Under the pieces are notes generated by a model, which saw only the letters and a list, made by a program, of their open reading frames with translations, was not told where the DNA came from and searched no databases. Source: Tepidaquicella sp964564635 (lineage in GTDB: Bacteria > Bacteroidota > Ignavibacteria > Tepidaquicellales > Tepidaquicellaceae). Taken from it: a stretch of 64,000 nucleotides of DNA. Position numbers and translations under genes: made by a program. Positions 8,650 through 18,496 of this stretch are shown here, piece after piece (position 1 is the stretch's first letter; the number at the start of each line of letters is the position of its first letter). The DNA is taken from contig CAZMAR010000005.1 of NCBI GenBank assembly GCA_964564635.1, positions 10,848-74,847 on the forward strand. Reading direction: 5' to 3'.

Positions 8650-9243
8650 TTGTCTAAAAAAGCGAAAAATTTTATTTGTTTTTTTATTCCACCTGATAAG
8701 TGGAGAATTCCAGTTATAATTGCTCTTGGAATATTAACAGGGTTAATTATTTTTATTGTTTACATAGGTAAAGCGACCTCTTATTTGTCCGATGATCCTG
8801 AAGCTTGCCTCAACTGCCATGTTATGTATGATAATTATACTTCCTGGTGGCATAGCTCCCATGCAAGAGTTACTACCTGCAACGATTGTCATATTCCACA
8901 GGATAATTTTATTAAAAAATATTATTTCAAAGCGGCAGATGGTTTACGGCATTCAACAATATTTACTCTGCGCCTGGAACCGCAGGTAATAAGGATAAAA
9001 GAAGGAGGAGCAGAAGTTGTTAAAGAAAACTGCGAAAGGTGTCATCAAAATTATTTAACTTTAATTGATGCTAAAATCTGTGATGAGCATAACGAAGAAG
9101 ATGAAAATGAAAAGCCCTGTTGGAATTGTCACAGAGAGACACCGCACGGGAAAATAAATAGTTTATCTTCTTCACAAAATGTTAAAATATTTGGTCCAAA
9201 AAAAGTTATCCCTGAATGGATGGATAAACATTTAAATAAATAA
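8650..9243 (+). CDS. nrfH: Cytochrome c nitrite reductase small subunit NrfH
   Basis: 197 aa tetrahaem quinol dehydrogenase of the NapC/NirT family. One N-terminal membrane anchor (about residues 20-40) is followed by four CxxCH sites: CLNCH (53-57), CNDCH (77-81), CERCH (128-132) and CWNCH (157-161). The first is followed by V-M, as in NrfH, where Met can ligate haem 1. It passes electrons from menaquinol to NrfA on the periplasmic side. The start is a TTG at 8650 preceded by AAGGA; it is the only start upstream of the basic N-terminus and anchor. nrfA follows 27 bp later. Confidence 0.93.
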   Translation: MSKKAKNFICFFIPPDKWRIPVIIALGILTGLIIFIVYIGKATSYLSDDPEACLNCHVMYDNYTSWWHSSHARVTTCNDCHIPQDNFIKKYYFKAADGLRHSTIFTLRLEPQVIRIKEGGAEVVKENCERCHQNYLTLIDAKICDEHNEEDENEKPCWNCHRETPHGKINSLSSSQNVKIFGPKKVIPEWMDKHLNK

Positions 9244-9270
9244 AATTTTGGGAAATTAAAAAATAATATT

Positions 9271-10719
9271 ATGAACAAAATATCAGAGTCTATTAAGTCC
9301 AAACCATGGTTGGGTTGGATTTTATATCTAATAACTATAATAGTTGTATTTTTATTAGGTTTGCTTGCAAGTACAATTATAGAGCGAAGAGGCGAATCTG
9401 TTATTTTACAAACTGTTAAACCAATAGCAGATTGGGAACCTCGTAATGAAGTTTGGGGAGAAAATTATCCACGCGAATACCAAACTTATTTAAAAACTGC
9501 AGATACAACTTTTGCAAGTAAACACGGCGGTTCTGCAACAATAGATTTGCTGGAAAAAAATCCTGACCTTGTAGTTATGTGGGCAGGCTATGCATTTTCA
9601 AGAGACTACAATCAGTCAAGAGGGCATTACAATGCTCTAAAAGATATAAGATTAACACTTCGTACCGCAGTGCCACAACCAAGTACCTGTTGGACCTGTA
9701 AGAGTACGGATGTGCCCCGACTAATGAATCAAATGGGCTTTTCAGAGTTTTATAAAAAGCCCTGGGTAGATTTAGGACCGGAAATAACGAACTCAATTGG
9801 TTGTCAGGATTGTCACGACCCAAAGACAATGAATCTAAGAATCACCCGTCCTGCTCTTGTGGAAGCATTTCAAAGACAGGGGAAAGATATTAATAGTTCA
9901 ACTCATCAGGAAATGAGGTCTTTAGTTTGCGCTCAGTGTCATGTGGAGTATTACTTTAAGGGAGATGATAAATATTTAACATTTCCATGGGACAAGGGTT
10001 TTTCTGTTGAAGATATGGAAGCTTATTATGATTCTGTAAATCATATAGATTGGGTGCATGCATTAAGCAAAGCACCTATGTTAAAGGCTCAACATCCAGA
10101 TTTTGAATTATTCAAATTTGGAATTCATTCGGAAAGAGGGATTTCCTGCGCAGAATGTCATATGCCATACAAAACGGAAGGGGGTGTTAAATTTACCGAT
10201 CACCATGTGCAAAGTCCACTCAATAATATTGCAAACTCTTGTGTAGTATGTCACCGTGAAGATGAAGAAACATTAAGGAAAAATGTTTATGATAGGCAGG
10301 ATAAAGTAATAGAACTTTCGAAGAAGACTACATCTTTACTTGTTAAAGCTCATATAGAAGCAAAGACTGCCTGGGATAATGGAGCAAAGGAAGAAGAAAT
10401 GAAACAAATATTAAAATTAATCCGTCAGGCACAATGGCGCTGGGATTATGTTATGGCTTCAAACGGAGGCTCCTTTCATGCACCGCTTGAGTCAGCGAGA
10501 ATTCTCGGAACTGCAATTGAAAAAGTTATGGAAGCAAGATTACTTCTTACCGAATTATTACAAAAGTTAAATGTTAAACTACCTGTACCCATTCCAGATT
10601 TATCTACTAAAGCAAAAGCTCAAGAATATATTGGACTTGATATGAAAAAAATATGGGAGCAAAAATTAGAGTTTATAAATAATGTTCTTCCCAAGTGGAA
10701 AAATCCCCCTAATTATTAG
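9271..10719 (+). CDS. nrfA: Ammonia-forming cytochrome c nitrite reductase NrfA
   Basis: 482 aa pentahaem enzyme reducing nitrite to ammonium with six electrons. The diagnostic catalytic haem site CWTCK is at residues 140-144 (K144 as the lysine ligand). Four CxxCH sites follow: CQDCH (178-182), CAQCH (220-224), CAECH (293-297) and CVVCH (324-328). Candidate active-site residues are R117, Y227 and H286 (in FGIHSERG). The N-terminal hydrophobic segment (about 14-36) looks like an uncleaved anchor, suggesting a membrane-associated NrfHA complex. It forms an operon with nrfH. Maturation would need the Ccm proteins encoded at 45560-49053; NrfI/NrfEFG-type lyases for the CxxCK site are not seen here. 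Confidence 0.97.
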   Translation: MNKISESIKSKPWLGWILYLITIIVVFLLGLLASTIIERRGESVILQTVKPIADWEPRNEVWGENYPREYQTYLKTADTTFASKHGGSATIDLLEKNPDLVVMWAGYAFSRDYNQSRGHYNALKDIRLTLRTAVPQPSTCWTCKSTDVPRLMNQMGFSEFYKKPWVDLGPEITNSIGCQDCHDPKTMNLRITRPALVEAFQRQGKDINSSTHQEMRSLVCAQCHVEYYFKGDDKYLTFPWDKGFSVEDMEAYYDSVNHIDWVHALSKAPMLKAQHPDFELFKFGIHSERGISCAECHMPYKTEGGVKFTDHHVQSPLNNIANSCVVCHREDEETLRKNVYDRQDKVIELSKKTTSLLVKAHIEAKTAWDNGAKEEEMKQILKLIRQAQWRWDYVMASNGGSFHAPLESARILGTAIEKVMEARLLLTELLQKLNVKLPVPIPDLSTKAKAQEYIGLDMKKIWEQKLEFINNVLPKWKNPPNY

Positions 10720-10770
10720 TAAATAATTTTATTGTCAAATTGAAGTTGTTATAATCACATTATTTGTTAA

Positions 10771-10796
10771 AGAAAATTATATTTTCTAAGTTTTTT
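10771..10796 (+). terminator. Weak A/T hairpin plus T-run after nrfA
   Basis: Perfect 7-bp inverted repeat AGAAAAT-TAT-ATTTTCT (10771-10787), followed by AAG and six T. The stem contains only one G:C pair, so termination is uncertain; it could equally be a regulatory palindrome. Confidence 0.3.
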
Positions 10797-10887
10797 ACAA
10801 AAGTATTATTTTTTAATAAGGTATTAATCTATTGATTGTTAAAATAATTCTAATTGGTGTTCAGAATAATAAAAATAAGGAGAAATA

Positions 10888-12417
10888 ATGAAAAAATTAT
10901 TATTTATTTTTTTATTAATACTAACAGTTGTTTTCTCTTTGAACTTAGCAGCGCAAACCCCTAAAGCTGAAATTTATGAAAAATCTATTCCTTTTCTATC
11001 AAATAACACTGATTGGGGAACTGATTTAATTGTTTCACCTACAGAACCTTTTAGTAGATTTTCAGGAGTATATAAACTTTCCAATTCAACAATATATGTT
11101 GCAATTCCCGATACGAACATAGTTAATAATAGATGTTTAGTTGTTTTAAAGTCAAGTAATAACGGGCTAAACTGGTCTATCCACGGTTCTGTAACTCCCG
11201 CTGTTGAAATACCAAAAGTAAAGATGCTTCAATCTGGTGATTCAATATATTGTTTCTTTTTATTTGGAACAAGTGTTTATTGTTGGAATATATTATCAAA
11301 TTCTCTTAATCAATTTACAGCCTATACAAATCTTAGAGATTTTGATGTTACAATTTCTTCTACGGGAAGTTTATATTTGATTATAGATTTACATACATCT
11401 AATCAGGTATATATTTATGGTTCTGCTACTGGTGGTGCGTCGTGGGGCTCATCAATATACTTGAGCTCAACTGCTGCTCATCCAAAAATCTCTATGTCGG
11501 GCTCGGGTGATACTGCACTTATTAATTATTATGGACCTGTTGCTGCGGATACTCTTACTTCTGCTATTAGGAATGTAAGATACAGGGAATCAGCTCCTGG
11601 TACATTATCTATTGTTGGTTCTTTTACAACTCCAATTCCAGCAGGAACAACTAAGGACCAATTTCTTGGCGTAATAAATAGAGGAAAAGCATGGATATTT
11701 TATACAACAGGAACTACCGGAAATATTGATTTGAATTGTATTTCCAGTATAGATAATGGTACAAGTTATGGTGCTCCTATAACTATACACTCTTCTCCCA
11801 CCAGAGATGAATACTGGTTTGATGTAAAGTATTATAATAGTATGGAAGGTGGTATTGATGTTATATACTATTCTGATTCTTTACAATCGGGGCAACCTAC
11901 CAATATAACAGACCTAATAATGTATACATCCGCTCTAAACTCTGCCCCAACTAATTTTTCCTCTCCTGTTCGTGTTAGTAATTATATACCAGAATGGTCT
12001 CCAAGAATGTATATTCCAATTTTAATAGAATACTATGACGGGCCAGGTGATGTGGGGGCTGTTTGGGTTGGATATGATGGTTCAGCAAAAAAAGTATACT
12101 TTGATAGATTGTTAAATACATCGAGAGTTAAAAAATACGAAACGATATCACCTATGGACTATTATTTAGGACAAAATTATCCTAATCCTTTTAATCCAAC
12201 AACAAAATTTGATTTTTCTGTTCCCGAAGATATTTTAGTTACAATTAAAATCTATGATATTTCCGGTAGAGAAATTTTTACATTATTGAATAATCAAGTT
12301 CAGGCTGGATATTACACTGTAACCTTTGATGCAAATAATTTATCTTCTGGAATATACTTTTATAAGATAATTACTCCGAAGTTTTCTGATACAAAGAAAA
12401 TGATTGTGCTTAAATAA
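10888..12417 (+). CDS. Secreted protein with T9SS C-terminal sorting domain and sialidase-like Asp-box motifs
   Basis: 509 aa. A clear signal peptide (MKKLLFIFLLILTVV..., cleavage near LAAQ-TP) is followed by a beta-rich region. It contains degenerate Asp-box motifs (SSNNGLNWS, SATGGASWG, SIDNGTSYG) like those at blade turns of six-bladed sialidase propellers. The last ~75 residues are a textbook type A Por sorting domain: NYPNPFNPTTKFDFSVP, IYDISGREI, LSSGIYFYK and a basic-hydrophobic end. It would cross the inner membrane by Sec and the outer membrane by T9SS. No catalytic sialidase residues can be assigned. Strong SD AAGGAG before ATG 10888; its own terminator follows. Confidence 0.8.
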   Translation: MKKLLFIFLLILTVVFSLNLAAQTPKAEIYEKSIPFLSNNTDWGTDLIVSPTEPFSRFSGVYKLSNSTIYVAIPDTNIVNNRCLVVLKSSNNGLNWSIHGSVTPAVEIPKVKMLQSGDSIYCFFLFGTSVYCWNILSNSLNQFTAYTNLRDFDVTISSTGSLYLIIDLHTSNQVYIYGSATGGASWGSSIYLSSTAAHPKISMSGSGDTALINYYGPVAADTLTSAIRNVRYRESAPGTLSIVGSFTTPIPAGTTKDQFLGVINRGKAWIFYTTGTTGNIDLNCISSIDNGTSYGAPITIHSSPTRDEYWFDVKYYNSMEGGIDVIYYSDSLQSGQPTNITDLIMYTSALNSAPTNFSSPVRVSNYIPEWSPRMYIPILIEYYDGPGDVGAVWVGYDGSAKKVYFDRLLNTSRVKKYETISPMDYYLGQNYPNPFNPTTKFDFSVPEDILVTIKIYDISGREIFTLLNNQVQAGYYTVTFDANNLSSGIYFYKIITPKFSDTKKMIVLK

Positions 12418-12443
12418 AAATTATCAACAAATAAATATTTCTT

Positions 12444-12481
12444 AAACTGTCTTATCATTTCTATGATAAGACAGTTTTTTT
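12444..12481 (+). terminator. Rho-independent terminator of the 10888 gene
   Basis: Perfect 15-bp stem (12444-12458 with 12463-12477) and a TTCT loop, running into T's to 12481. It lies 27 bp after the stop. Confidence 0.9.
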
Positions 12482-12587
12482 ATAAAATGAAATCTTTTTA
12501 AACTGAAAAATTATTCAAGAAAATTGTCCAAATATATTTAAAAAATTTTTCAATTATGCTATTTTAAAAATTAACAAAAAGAACTAG

Positions 12588-14126
12588 ATGAAGAATCAAA
12601 AAAGTAGTCAAACCCTATTTACAAAATTACTTGATAAAATAGAAATCATCGGAAATAAGCTACCCCATCCTGCTATTCTTTTTTTAATACTTGCTATTCT
12701 TGTTGTTATTCTTTCTTATCTTGCTTATTATTTCGATTTTACAGAAGTTCATCCGGTTAGTGATGAAGTAATTCATCCGAAGAATTTATTAAGTGGTGAT
12801 GGTATAAGATGGATATATACAAATATTGTTAAAAACTTTGTCAACTTTCCGCCTCTTGGATTAGTGTTAGCAGTTATGATTGGTCTTGGTGTTGCAGAAG
12901 GTTCGGGATTGTTTAATGTAATGATTCGTGCATTAGTTCTTGGAGCACCCAAAAGATTGATAACCGCTTCGCTTGTTTTCGCCGGTGTGATTTCACATAT
13001 TGCTTCCGAAGCTGGATATGTAATTTTAATTCCACTCGGAGCAATGGTATTTCATTCATTGGGTAGGCATCCAATAGCAGGACTCGCTGCTGCTTTTTCG
13101 GGTGTGAGTGGTGGGTTTGGTGCAAACTTCCTAATCGGTTCTGTTGACCCGATTCTTGCAGGACTTTCAACCTCTGCAGCACAGATAATTTTGCCCGATT
13201 TGGTTATTAATCCTGCTGTTAATTATTACTTTATGTTTTTTTCTGCTATCATTATTGTTATTCTTGGTACTTTGGTCACTGAAAAAATTGTCGAACCTAG
13301 ACTTGGGCAATATCAGGGGAATGTAGATAGAATTGAACTTGAAAAATTAAATAATCTTGAGAAAAAAGGGTTAAAATGGGCAGGGATTTCAATGATTGCT
13401 GTAATTTTTATCTTGGCATTAACGATTATTCCAGAGAATGGTATTTTCAGAAATCCGAAAGATAATACAATATTGCATTCTCCTTTTTTTGATGGAATAA
13501 TAATTGGTATACTTTTATTTTTTCTCGTTCCTGGATTAGTTTATGGTATTGTTGTGAAATCTATTAGAAATGATAAAGATTTTATAAAACACATTACAAA
13601 ATCAATGAGTGGACTTGCGGGATATATTGTTCTTGTTTTCTTTGCAGCTCAATTCGTATACTTTTTTAATTATAGTAATCTCGGAATTATAATTGCAGTT
13701 AAAGGTGCGATAGGATTAAAAAGTATTGGTTTAACAGGTGTGGCTCTTATTGTTGCTTTTGTTTTGCTTTCTGCTTTTATTAATTTGTTTATGGGCAGTG
13801 CTTCTGCAAAGTGGGCTATTATGGCTCCAGTATTTATTCCGATGTTTATGTTACTTGGCTATCATCCTGCTTTAACACAAGCGGCATTTAGAATAGGTGA
13901 TTCAGTTACTAACCTTGTAACACCAATGATGAGTTATTTTGCTTTAATTGTAACTTTTGCGCAAAAATACAGTGAAAAATATGGAATAGGAACAATTATT
14001 TCCACAATGTTACCTTATACCATAATTTTCACGATTGGATGGATTTTACTTTTAATTATTTGGATATTAGTTGGTTTTCCACTTGGTCCCGATGGTCCTT
14101 TGTATTTTGAAACACCACATAAGTAA
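12588..14126 (+). CDS. AbgT family transporter
   Basis: 512 aa polytopic inner-membrane protein with about 11-12 hydrophobic helices. The AbgT hallmarks are visible. An N-terminal KLPHPAILFLILAI-like segment (about 24-38) is followed by SHIASEAGYVILIPLGAMVF and GLAAAFSGVSGGFGANFL at the first hairpin. The second half has FINLFMGSASAKWAIMAPVF and GDSVTNLVTPMMSYF. Characterised members transport p-aminobenzoyl-glutamate or export sulfonamides and PABA; the substrate here is unknown. It is convergent with mntH, with 29 bp between. Its C-terminus lies at the end of the transcription unit; no terminator is evident. Confidence 0.92.
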   Translation: MKNQKSSQTLFTKLLDKIEIIGNKLPHPAILFLILAILVVILSYLAYYFDFTEVHPVSDEVIHPKNLLSGDGIRWIYTNIVKNFVNFPPLGLVLAVMIGLGVAEGSGLFNVMIRALVLGAPKRLITASLVFAGVISHIASEAGYVILIPLGAMVFHSLGRHPIAGLAAAFSGVSGGFGANFLIGSVDPILAGLSTSAAQIILPDLVINPAVNYYFMFFSAIIIVILGTLVTEKIVEPRLGQYQGNVDRIELEKLNNLEKKGLKWAGISMIAVIFILALTIIPENGIFRNPKDNTILHSPFFDGIIIGILLFFLVPGLVYGIVVKSIRNDKDFIKHITKSMSGLAGYIVLVFFAAQFVYFFNYSNLGIIIAVKGAIGLKSIGLTGVALIVAFVLLSAFINLFMGSASAKWAIMAPVFIPMFMLLGYHPALTQAAFRIGDSVTNLVTPMMSYFALIVTFAQKYSEKYGIGTIISTMLPYTIIFTIGWILLLIIWILVGFPLGPDGPLYFETPHK

Positions 14127-14155
14127 AGTATTTTTTTCTAATAATAATTTGGGGA

Positions 14156-15424
14156 TTATAATCCAATAGCATATAGGAGCAGTCTAATATTTAGATAAGA
14201 AACTATTATTCCAATTATTAATAGTAATATTGTTGTTGAGATAGAATTGGCGTATTTACCCATAACTTTTTTGGAAGATGTAAGGTATATTTGCGTAAAA
14301 ATTGTAAAAGGGAGTTGAATACTTAGAACCATTTGGGAAATAATTAATCCTTTAAATGGATTTTTTATTAAGAGTATTATAATTACTGCACAAAAAAGAG
14401 ATATACCTATTCCAATTTTTGTATGCTTGTCTTTTATATCATAAGGTTCACCAAAAACGCCTGCAAAAATAGTTCCCCCCGCCATTCCTGAAGTTATTGT
14501 GGAAGCGACCCCTGAGAAAAGCAAAGCAATTGCAAATACAAGTCCGGCAGAGTTTCCAAGTAAAGGTTCAAGTAATGTTTTAGCTTCCCCAAGCTCTGAT
14601 ACCTGAATTTTATTTTTGAAGAAAGTTGCGGCTGCAAGTATAATAATTGCACTATTTATCGCCCAACCGATAATCATAGAAAACAAAGTGTCAAGGAATT
14701 CATATTTTAATTGTTTCTTTCTTACTTTTTCCTCTTTTAAATTCCACTGCCTGCTCTGTATTATTTCACTATGTAAAAATAAATTATGTGGCATAACAAC
14801 GGCTCCTAACACACTCATTACAATTACAATTGCCCCTTCTGGAATTGATGGAATCACCCAGCCTTTTGCTGTTTCAATCCAGGGTGTATCTATAAGTAAA
14901 AGTTCATATAAAAAAGCAAATCCTATAATTGATACAAAACCAATTATTAATTTTTCTATTCTTTTATAGGAATTAGTCAATAGCATAATAGATACAAAAA
15001 TCCATATAATTATGGTTCCTAAAATAAGGGGAAGATTAAACATCATATTCAATGCGATTGCTCCGCCCAAAATTTCTGCAAGTGATGTAGAGATTGAAGC
15101 GCCCATTGCAGAAATAAGAATTCCTCTGGATAAATATTTATTCATATATGTTGTTGTTGCTTCGGAGAGGCAGAGCCCTGTGACAATTCCAAGATGAGCA
15201 ACATTGTGCTGAAGAATTATTAGCATAACAGTTGAAAGAGTTACCATCCATAATAATTCATAACCAAATTCTGAGCCTGCTGCAATATTGGACGCCCAAT
15301 TACCAGGGTCTATAAAACCTACTGTTACCAGTAGACCTGGTCCAAGATACTTAAGGAAATTTAATGCTTCAGGTCTTGGTTTATCTTTTAATCGTAATTC
15401 TTTTAAAAATCGTATCGGGTTCAT
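14156..15424 (-). CDS. mntH: Nramp-family divalent metal ion transporter (MntH-like)
   Basis: 422 aa with about 11 TM helices. The two unwound metal-binding helices carry the canonical motifs: DPGN at 39-42 (in VGFIDPGNWASN) and MPHN at 211-214 (in GAVVMPHNLFLHS). These Asp, Asn and Met residues are the ligands that select Mn2+/Fe2+ in characterised Nramps, so this is a true metal transporter rather than a Mg or Al variant. It imports metal with protons across the inner membrane. No MntR/Fur box was recognised in the ~90 bp upstream. Transcribed alone from the minus strand. Confidence 0.9.
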   Translation of the reverse strand: MNPIRFLKELRLKDKPRPEALNFLKYLGPGLLVTVGFIDPGNWASNIAAGSEFGYELLWMVTLSTVMLIILQHNVAHLGIVTGLCLSEATTTYMNKYLSRGILISAMGASISTSLAEILGGAIALNMMFNLPLILGTIIIWIFVSIMLLTNSYKRIEKLIIGFVSIIGFAFLYELLLIDTPWIETAKGWVIPSIPEGAIVIVMSVLGAVVMPHNLFLHSEIIQSRQWNLKEEKVRKKQLKYEFLDTLFSMIIGWAINSAIIILAAATFFKNKIQVSELGEAKTLLEPLLGNSAGLVFAIALLFSGVASTITSGMAGGTIFAGVFGEPYDIKDKHTKIGIGISLFCAVIIILLIKNPFKGLIISQMVLSIQLPFTIFTQIYLTSSKKVMGKYANSISTTILLLIIGIIVSYLNIRLLLYAIGL

Positions 15425-15515
15425 AGAAAAATTTTGTTTATAAATTAATATCCCCTTTTACTTACTTATAAAAAAATTTATCATACATTCTTATATTTTT
15501 AAAGAATATAAAAAG

Positions 15516-18395
15516 TCACTTTACCAATACCATTCGTTTTGTATCAGAAAAACCATTTGTCGAGCCAGAAATTGAATTAACAAAAATTCTACAAAAATAT
15601 ATTCCACTTGCAACTCCATTAGCATCCCAGGTTATGGAGTATATTCCTGGATCCAGGCTCTGTTCTGTTTTTGAATTCAAAAGAGTTGTCACTTCTCTAC
15701 CGAGAATATCATATATTTTAAGGGATACAAAACTTTTTACCGGTAAGTGAAATCTAATTGTGGTAGAGCTGTTGAAAGGATTGGGATAATTTTGTTTTAA
15801 TTCAAAAGAAACCGGAATCTCAGTACCAATCTTTTTAATACCTACATAAGGACTTAAGGTTAAACTGATGTTTGGACGGGCGTTTTGAATATTACCATTA
15901 TTAAAATCATTGCATCCACTACCAGAAATCAAATCTCCGTGTTGCTCCCATACCATATTTGGAATATTTGAAGAATATACCTGCGAATTTGAACCATAAG
16001 TTGGGTTATTAAAACAAATTTCAAAAAGAATATTACTTGTTCCATTCCATTGAAATGGTGGGTTGAAATTGAAATATCTCCAACCTGGTCCAGGTACTGA
16101 ATAGTTGCCATAATAAATATCTGTCCAACCTGTATTTGTAAATCCTGTCAAAGAAGTGTTTGATGTTTGCTGTATCCTTATTGTTAATCCATTAATTACA
16201 ACAGGAGAGGCAGAAGCAAAATTAAATCCTATCCTTGTAAAATACGCATTACTTCCACCGGCAGCTGTTATTTCATTTGCTGTGTAAAGAATATTTGTAC
16301 GTGCATCAGTATAGAAAGTTATAAATGGATAAGAAGTTATTATATTTCCATTTCCTATATATATATTAACACTATTAGTTATTTTAAAATTATATAATTG
16401 TGTTGAATCTGTATTGTGATTAGAAGAATTATCCCGTGCAAATATCCTGTAAAATATGGAATCACCATAATTTACTTCTGATTGTGTCGAGTTAAATGTA
16501 GCGGAATATAAAGTACCTGATGTATTGTTTAATTTGAAATGTCTTATACCGTTGGAAGGAGAATTAATATACCATCTTGCCCAGGCAGAATCCATTCCAA
16601 TATTATCTGTTATATATGCAGAGATATTTAAGGGCCAATAATTTTTTAATGTGTCACCAAGCGGAGTATGAACAATTACAGGTTTTGCAGTATCAGGACC
16701 AGTAAAAAATTCAAGATATGTTGTTGGTGCTCCTGCAGGGTAGTAAGAAATTTTATTATCATTATCAACGGCTCTTATATAATATATATAATGTGAAGGT
16801 ACACCATTTCCCGTTATACTGCCAGTCCAGTTATTTCCACCTGAATTTGTTAAAGAAATGCTGTCTGTAAAACTATTTACACCATAAATAACTTTTGTAA
16901 AAGAAGGATTTATCGCTGCTCCTACCGGTAATATCTGTGCAGTAACAGGATAAGGACCAGTTGTGCTTTCAGAGTCTTTTATTTTTGAATGAATAATAAC
17001 AGGTCCTACTGTAATTTTGCAATAATATATTTGTGCATTTCCACTTCTGTTATCAGTCCAGAAAGCGTGAACTATTCCATTATGAGATATAACTCCTATA
17101 TAATCACTGTAATAACCCGGAGCATATCCAGCAAGTGGAATAGGTTTTTGAGCAAAGGAGCTTATTTTGAAATTAGTCCAATTTGTTCCCCCGTTGTTTG
17201 ACATAGCAAGATATGTGTGGCAGGAATCCTGAGTTTCTACATCTCTTGTATCGTAAAAAATGATGCTTAATAAACCTGTTACCTGGTCAACCGTAATCCA
17301 GGGAGAAAATTGTTGTTTACCATTATTCAAAGCATCATCATTCACTTTAACAGGAGCAGACCAGCTTGAGCCACCATTAGAAGAATATGCAAAACATATA
17401 TCAGCATCACTGCCTGCTGGAGGAAGATTTCTTTGTGACCAGCATAAATAAATGTATCCATTCCGAACCCCACCTGTTCTATCAACTGCCATAGAAGGAA
17501 AAGAATTTACTCTAATATTTGTATTTAACAGTGTACCTCGTATCCCCCCTATATTTATTGGGGTTGTTGCTGATGTCCAGTTTACTCCACCATTTAATGA
17601 TTTGGTAAATCCAATTTTATCTTCAATGTTATTATTTGATAAATTTGGTGTTGCCCATACACAGTAGACTTCACCATTAGAACCAATTTGTAGATTAGCC
17701 CCCTGTTCAATATGATTGCTTAATGGTGAACCAATTTGTTGTTCTGGAAGAAAAGAATATCCACTATTTGTCGAATAAGAAACCATAATTGGATATGGGG
17801 ATACCCATTTTGTGTATGCAATGTAAATTCTACCACTATAAGGACTTGATGAATTTAAATCTATTGCAAGGTGATTTTTATCAAATCCGTAGTTTGCAGG
17901 TACATTTACTCTACCCAACCAGTTTGTTCCGTTATTTGTGCTTCTATCTGTGACGAGAAAATTATCTAAATAATTGAAATGAAAAAAACCATTTAACCCT
18001 ACTGCCACAGCGGGATTTGATGAGAGATTAAATGAACCAGGCAGTAGATTATTTCCAAACCAATTTAGTCCTCCATTAAGTGAAATATAATAACCAACCC
18101 CCAGATCTGTATTTGCTCCTATAAATAAGATATTAGGATTTAAAAGGAATAATGCAGCAGAAATTGTACTCTGATTTACTGATGAAGGAAATATTCTAAT
18201 ATCAGGGTAAATAGATAAAGTTCCAACAGGAGAATTTATATATCTTATATTAGTCTGAGCCTCAACAACTGGTGATCCTTTTTCTGCTGTCGGGTAAGAA
18301 ATTATATTATAATTTTTTGAAATTGTTCTTTCCTGTGCATATATGAAACGGAATGAAATTGTTAATATGAATAATAAGGTTAAAAATTTTTTCAT
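15516..18395 (-). CDS. Large secreted T9SS cargo protein with Asp-box (sialidase-like) propeller
   Basis: 959 aa. A signal peptide (cleavage near IYAQ-ER) is followed by at least six Asp-box-like turns in residues ~100-430 (SLNGGLNWF, STNNGTNWL, STNSGYSF, SLNGGVNWT, SSNGGSSWS, SNNGGTNWT). This implies a sialidase-type beta propeller. A middle region (about 470-680) looks like Ig-type beta sandwiches, followed by a jelly-roll-like segment. The final ~85 residues form a T9SS type A sorting domain (NYPNPFNSSTTIRFHLP, IYDILGREV, VASGIYFCR). The protein is probably released or surface-attached. There is no Shine-Dalgarno sequence, but a good promoter lies at 18452-18480. The function beyond a binding or hydrolytic propeller is unknown. 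Confidence 0.8.
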   Translation of the reverse strand: MKKFLTLLFILTISFRFIYAQERTISKNYNIISYPTAEKGSPVVEAQTNIRYINSPVGTLSIYPDIRIFPSSVNQSTISAALFLLNPNILFIGANTDLGVGYYISLNGGLNWFGNNLLPGSFNLSSNPAVAVGLNGFFHFNYLDNFLVTDRSTNNGTNWLGRVNVPANYGFDKNHLAIDLNSSSPYSGRIYIAYTKWVSPYPIMVSYSTNSGYSFLPEQQIGSPLSNHIEQGANLQIGSNGEVYCVWATPNLSNNNIEDKIGFTKSLNGGVNWTSATTPINIGGIRGTLLNTNIRVNSFPSMAVDRTGGVRNGYIYLCWSQRNLPPAGSDADICFAYSSNGGSSWSAPVKVNDDALNNGKQQFSPWITVDQVTGLLSIIFYDTRDVETQDSCHTYLAMSNNGGTNWTNFKISSFAQKPIPLAGYAPGYYSDYIGVISHNGIVHAFWTDNRSGNAQIYYCKITVGPVIIHSKIKDSESTTGPYPVTAQILPVGAAINPSFTKVIYGVNSFTDSISLTNSGGNNWTGSITGNGVPSHYIYYIRAVDNDNKISYYPAGAPTTYLEFFTGPDTAKPVIVHTPLGDTLKNYWPLNISAYITDNIGMDSAWARWYINSPSNGIRHFKLNNTSGTLYSATFNSTQSEVNYGDSIFYRIFARDNSSNHNTDSTQLYNFKITNSVNIYIGNGNIITSYPFITFYTDARTNILYTANEITAAGGSNAYFTRIGFNFASASPVVINGLTIRIQQTSNTSLTGFTNTGWTDIYYGNYSVPGPGWRYFNFNPPFQWNGTSNILFEICFNNPTYGSNSQVYSSNIPNMVWEQHGDLISGSGCNDFNNGNIQNARPNISLTLSPYVGIKKIGTEIPVSFELKQNYPNPFNSSTTIRFHLPVKSFVSLKIYDILGREVTTLLNSKTEQSLDPGIYSITWDANGVASGIYFCRIFVNSISGSTNGFSDTKRMVLVK

Positions 18396-18451
18396 AATAA
18401 TAATATAAAATTTATATTATGTTTCATATTAAACTTATTGTTGATGTTTAT

Positions 18452-18480
18452 AATCTATATAAAAATATTCTTTTTATCAA
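18452..18480 (-). promoter_or_regulatory. Sigma-70-like promoter for the 15516-18395 gene
   Basis: On the minus strand, TTGATA (18475-18480), a 17-bp spacer and TAGATT (18452-18457). It is about 57 bp upstream of the start codon. The pattern agrees with three other exported-protein genes in this window. Confidence 0.6.
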
Positions 18481-18496
18481 TATTAAATAAGTTAAT

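Noticed and set aside
10730..10760. Possible second FNR-type box downstream of nrfA (TTGTCAAATTGAA)
   Set aside because: The half-sites do not form the required TTGAY-N4-RTCAA symmetry.
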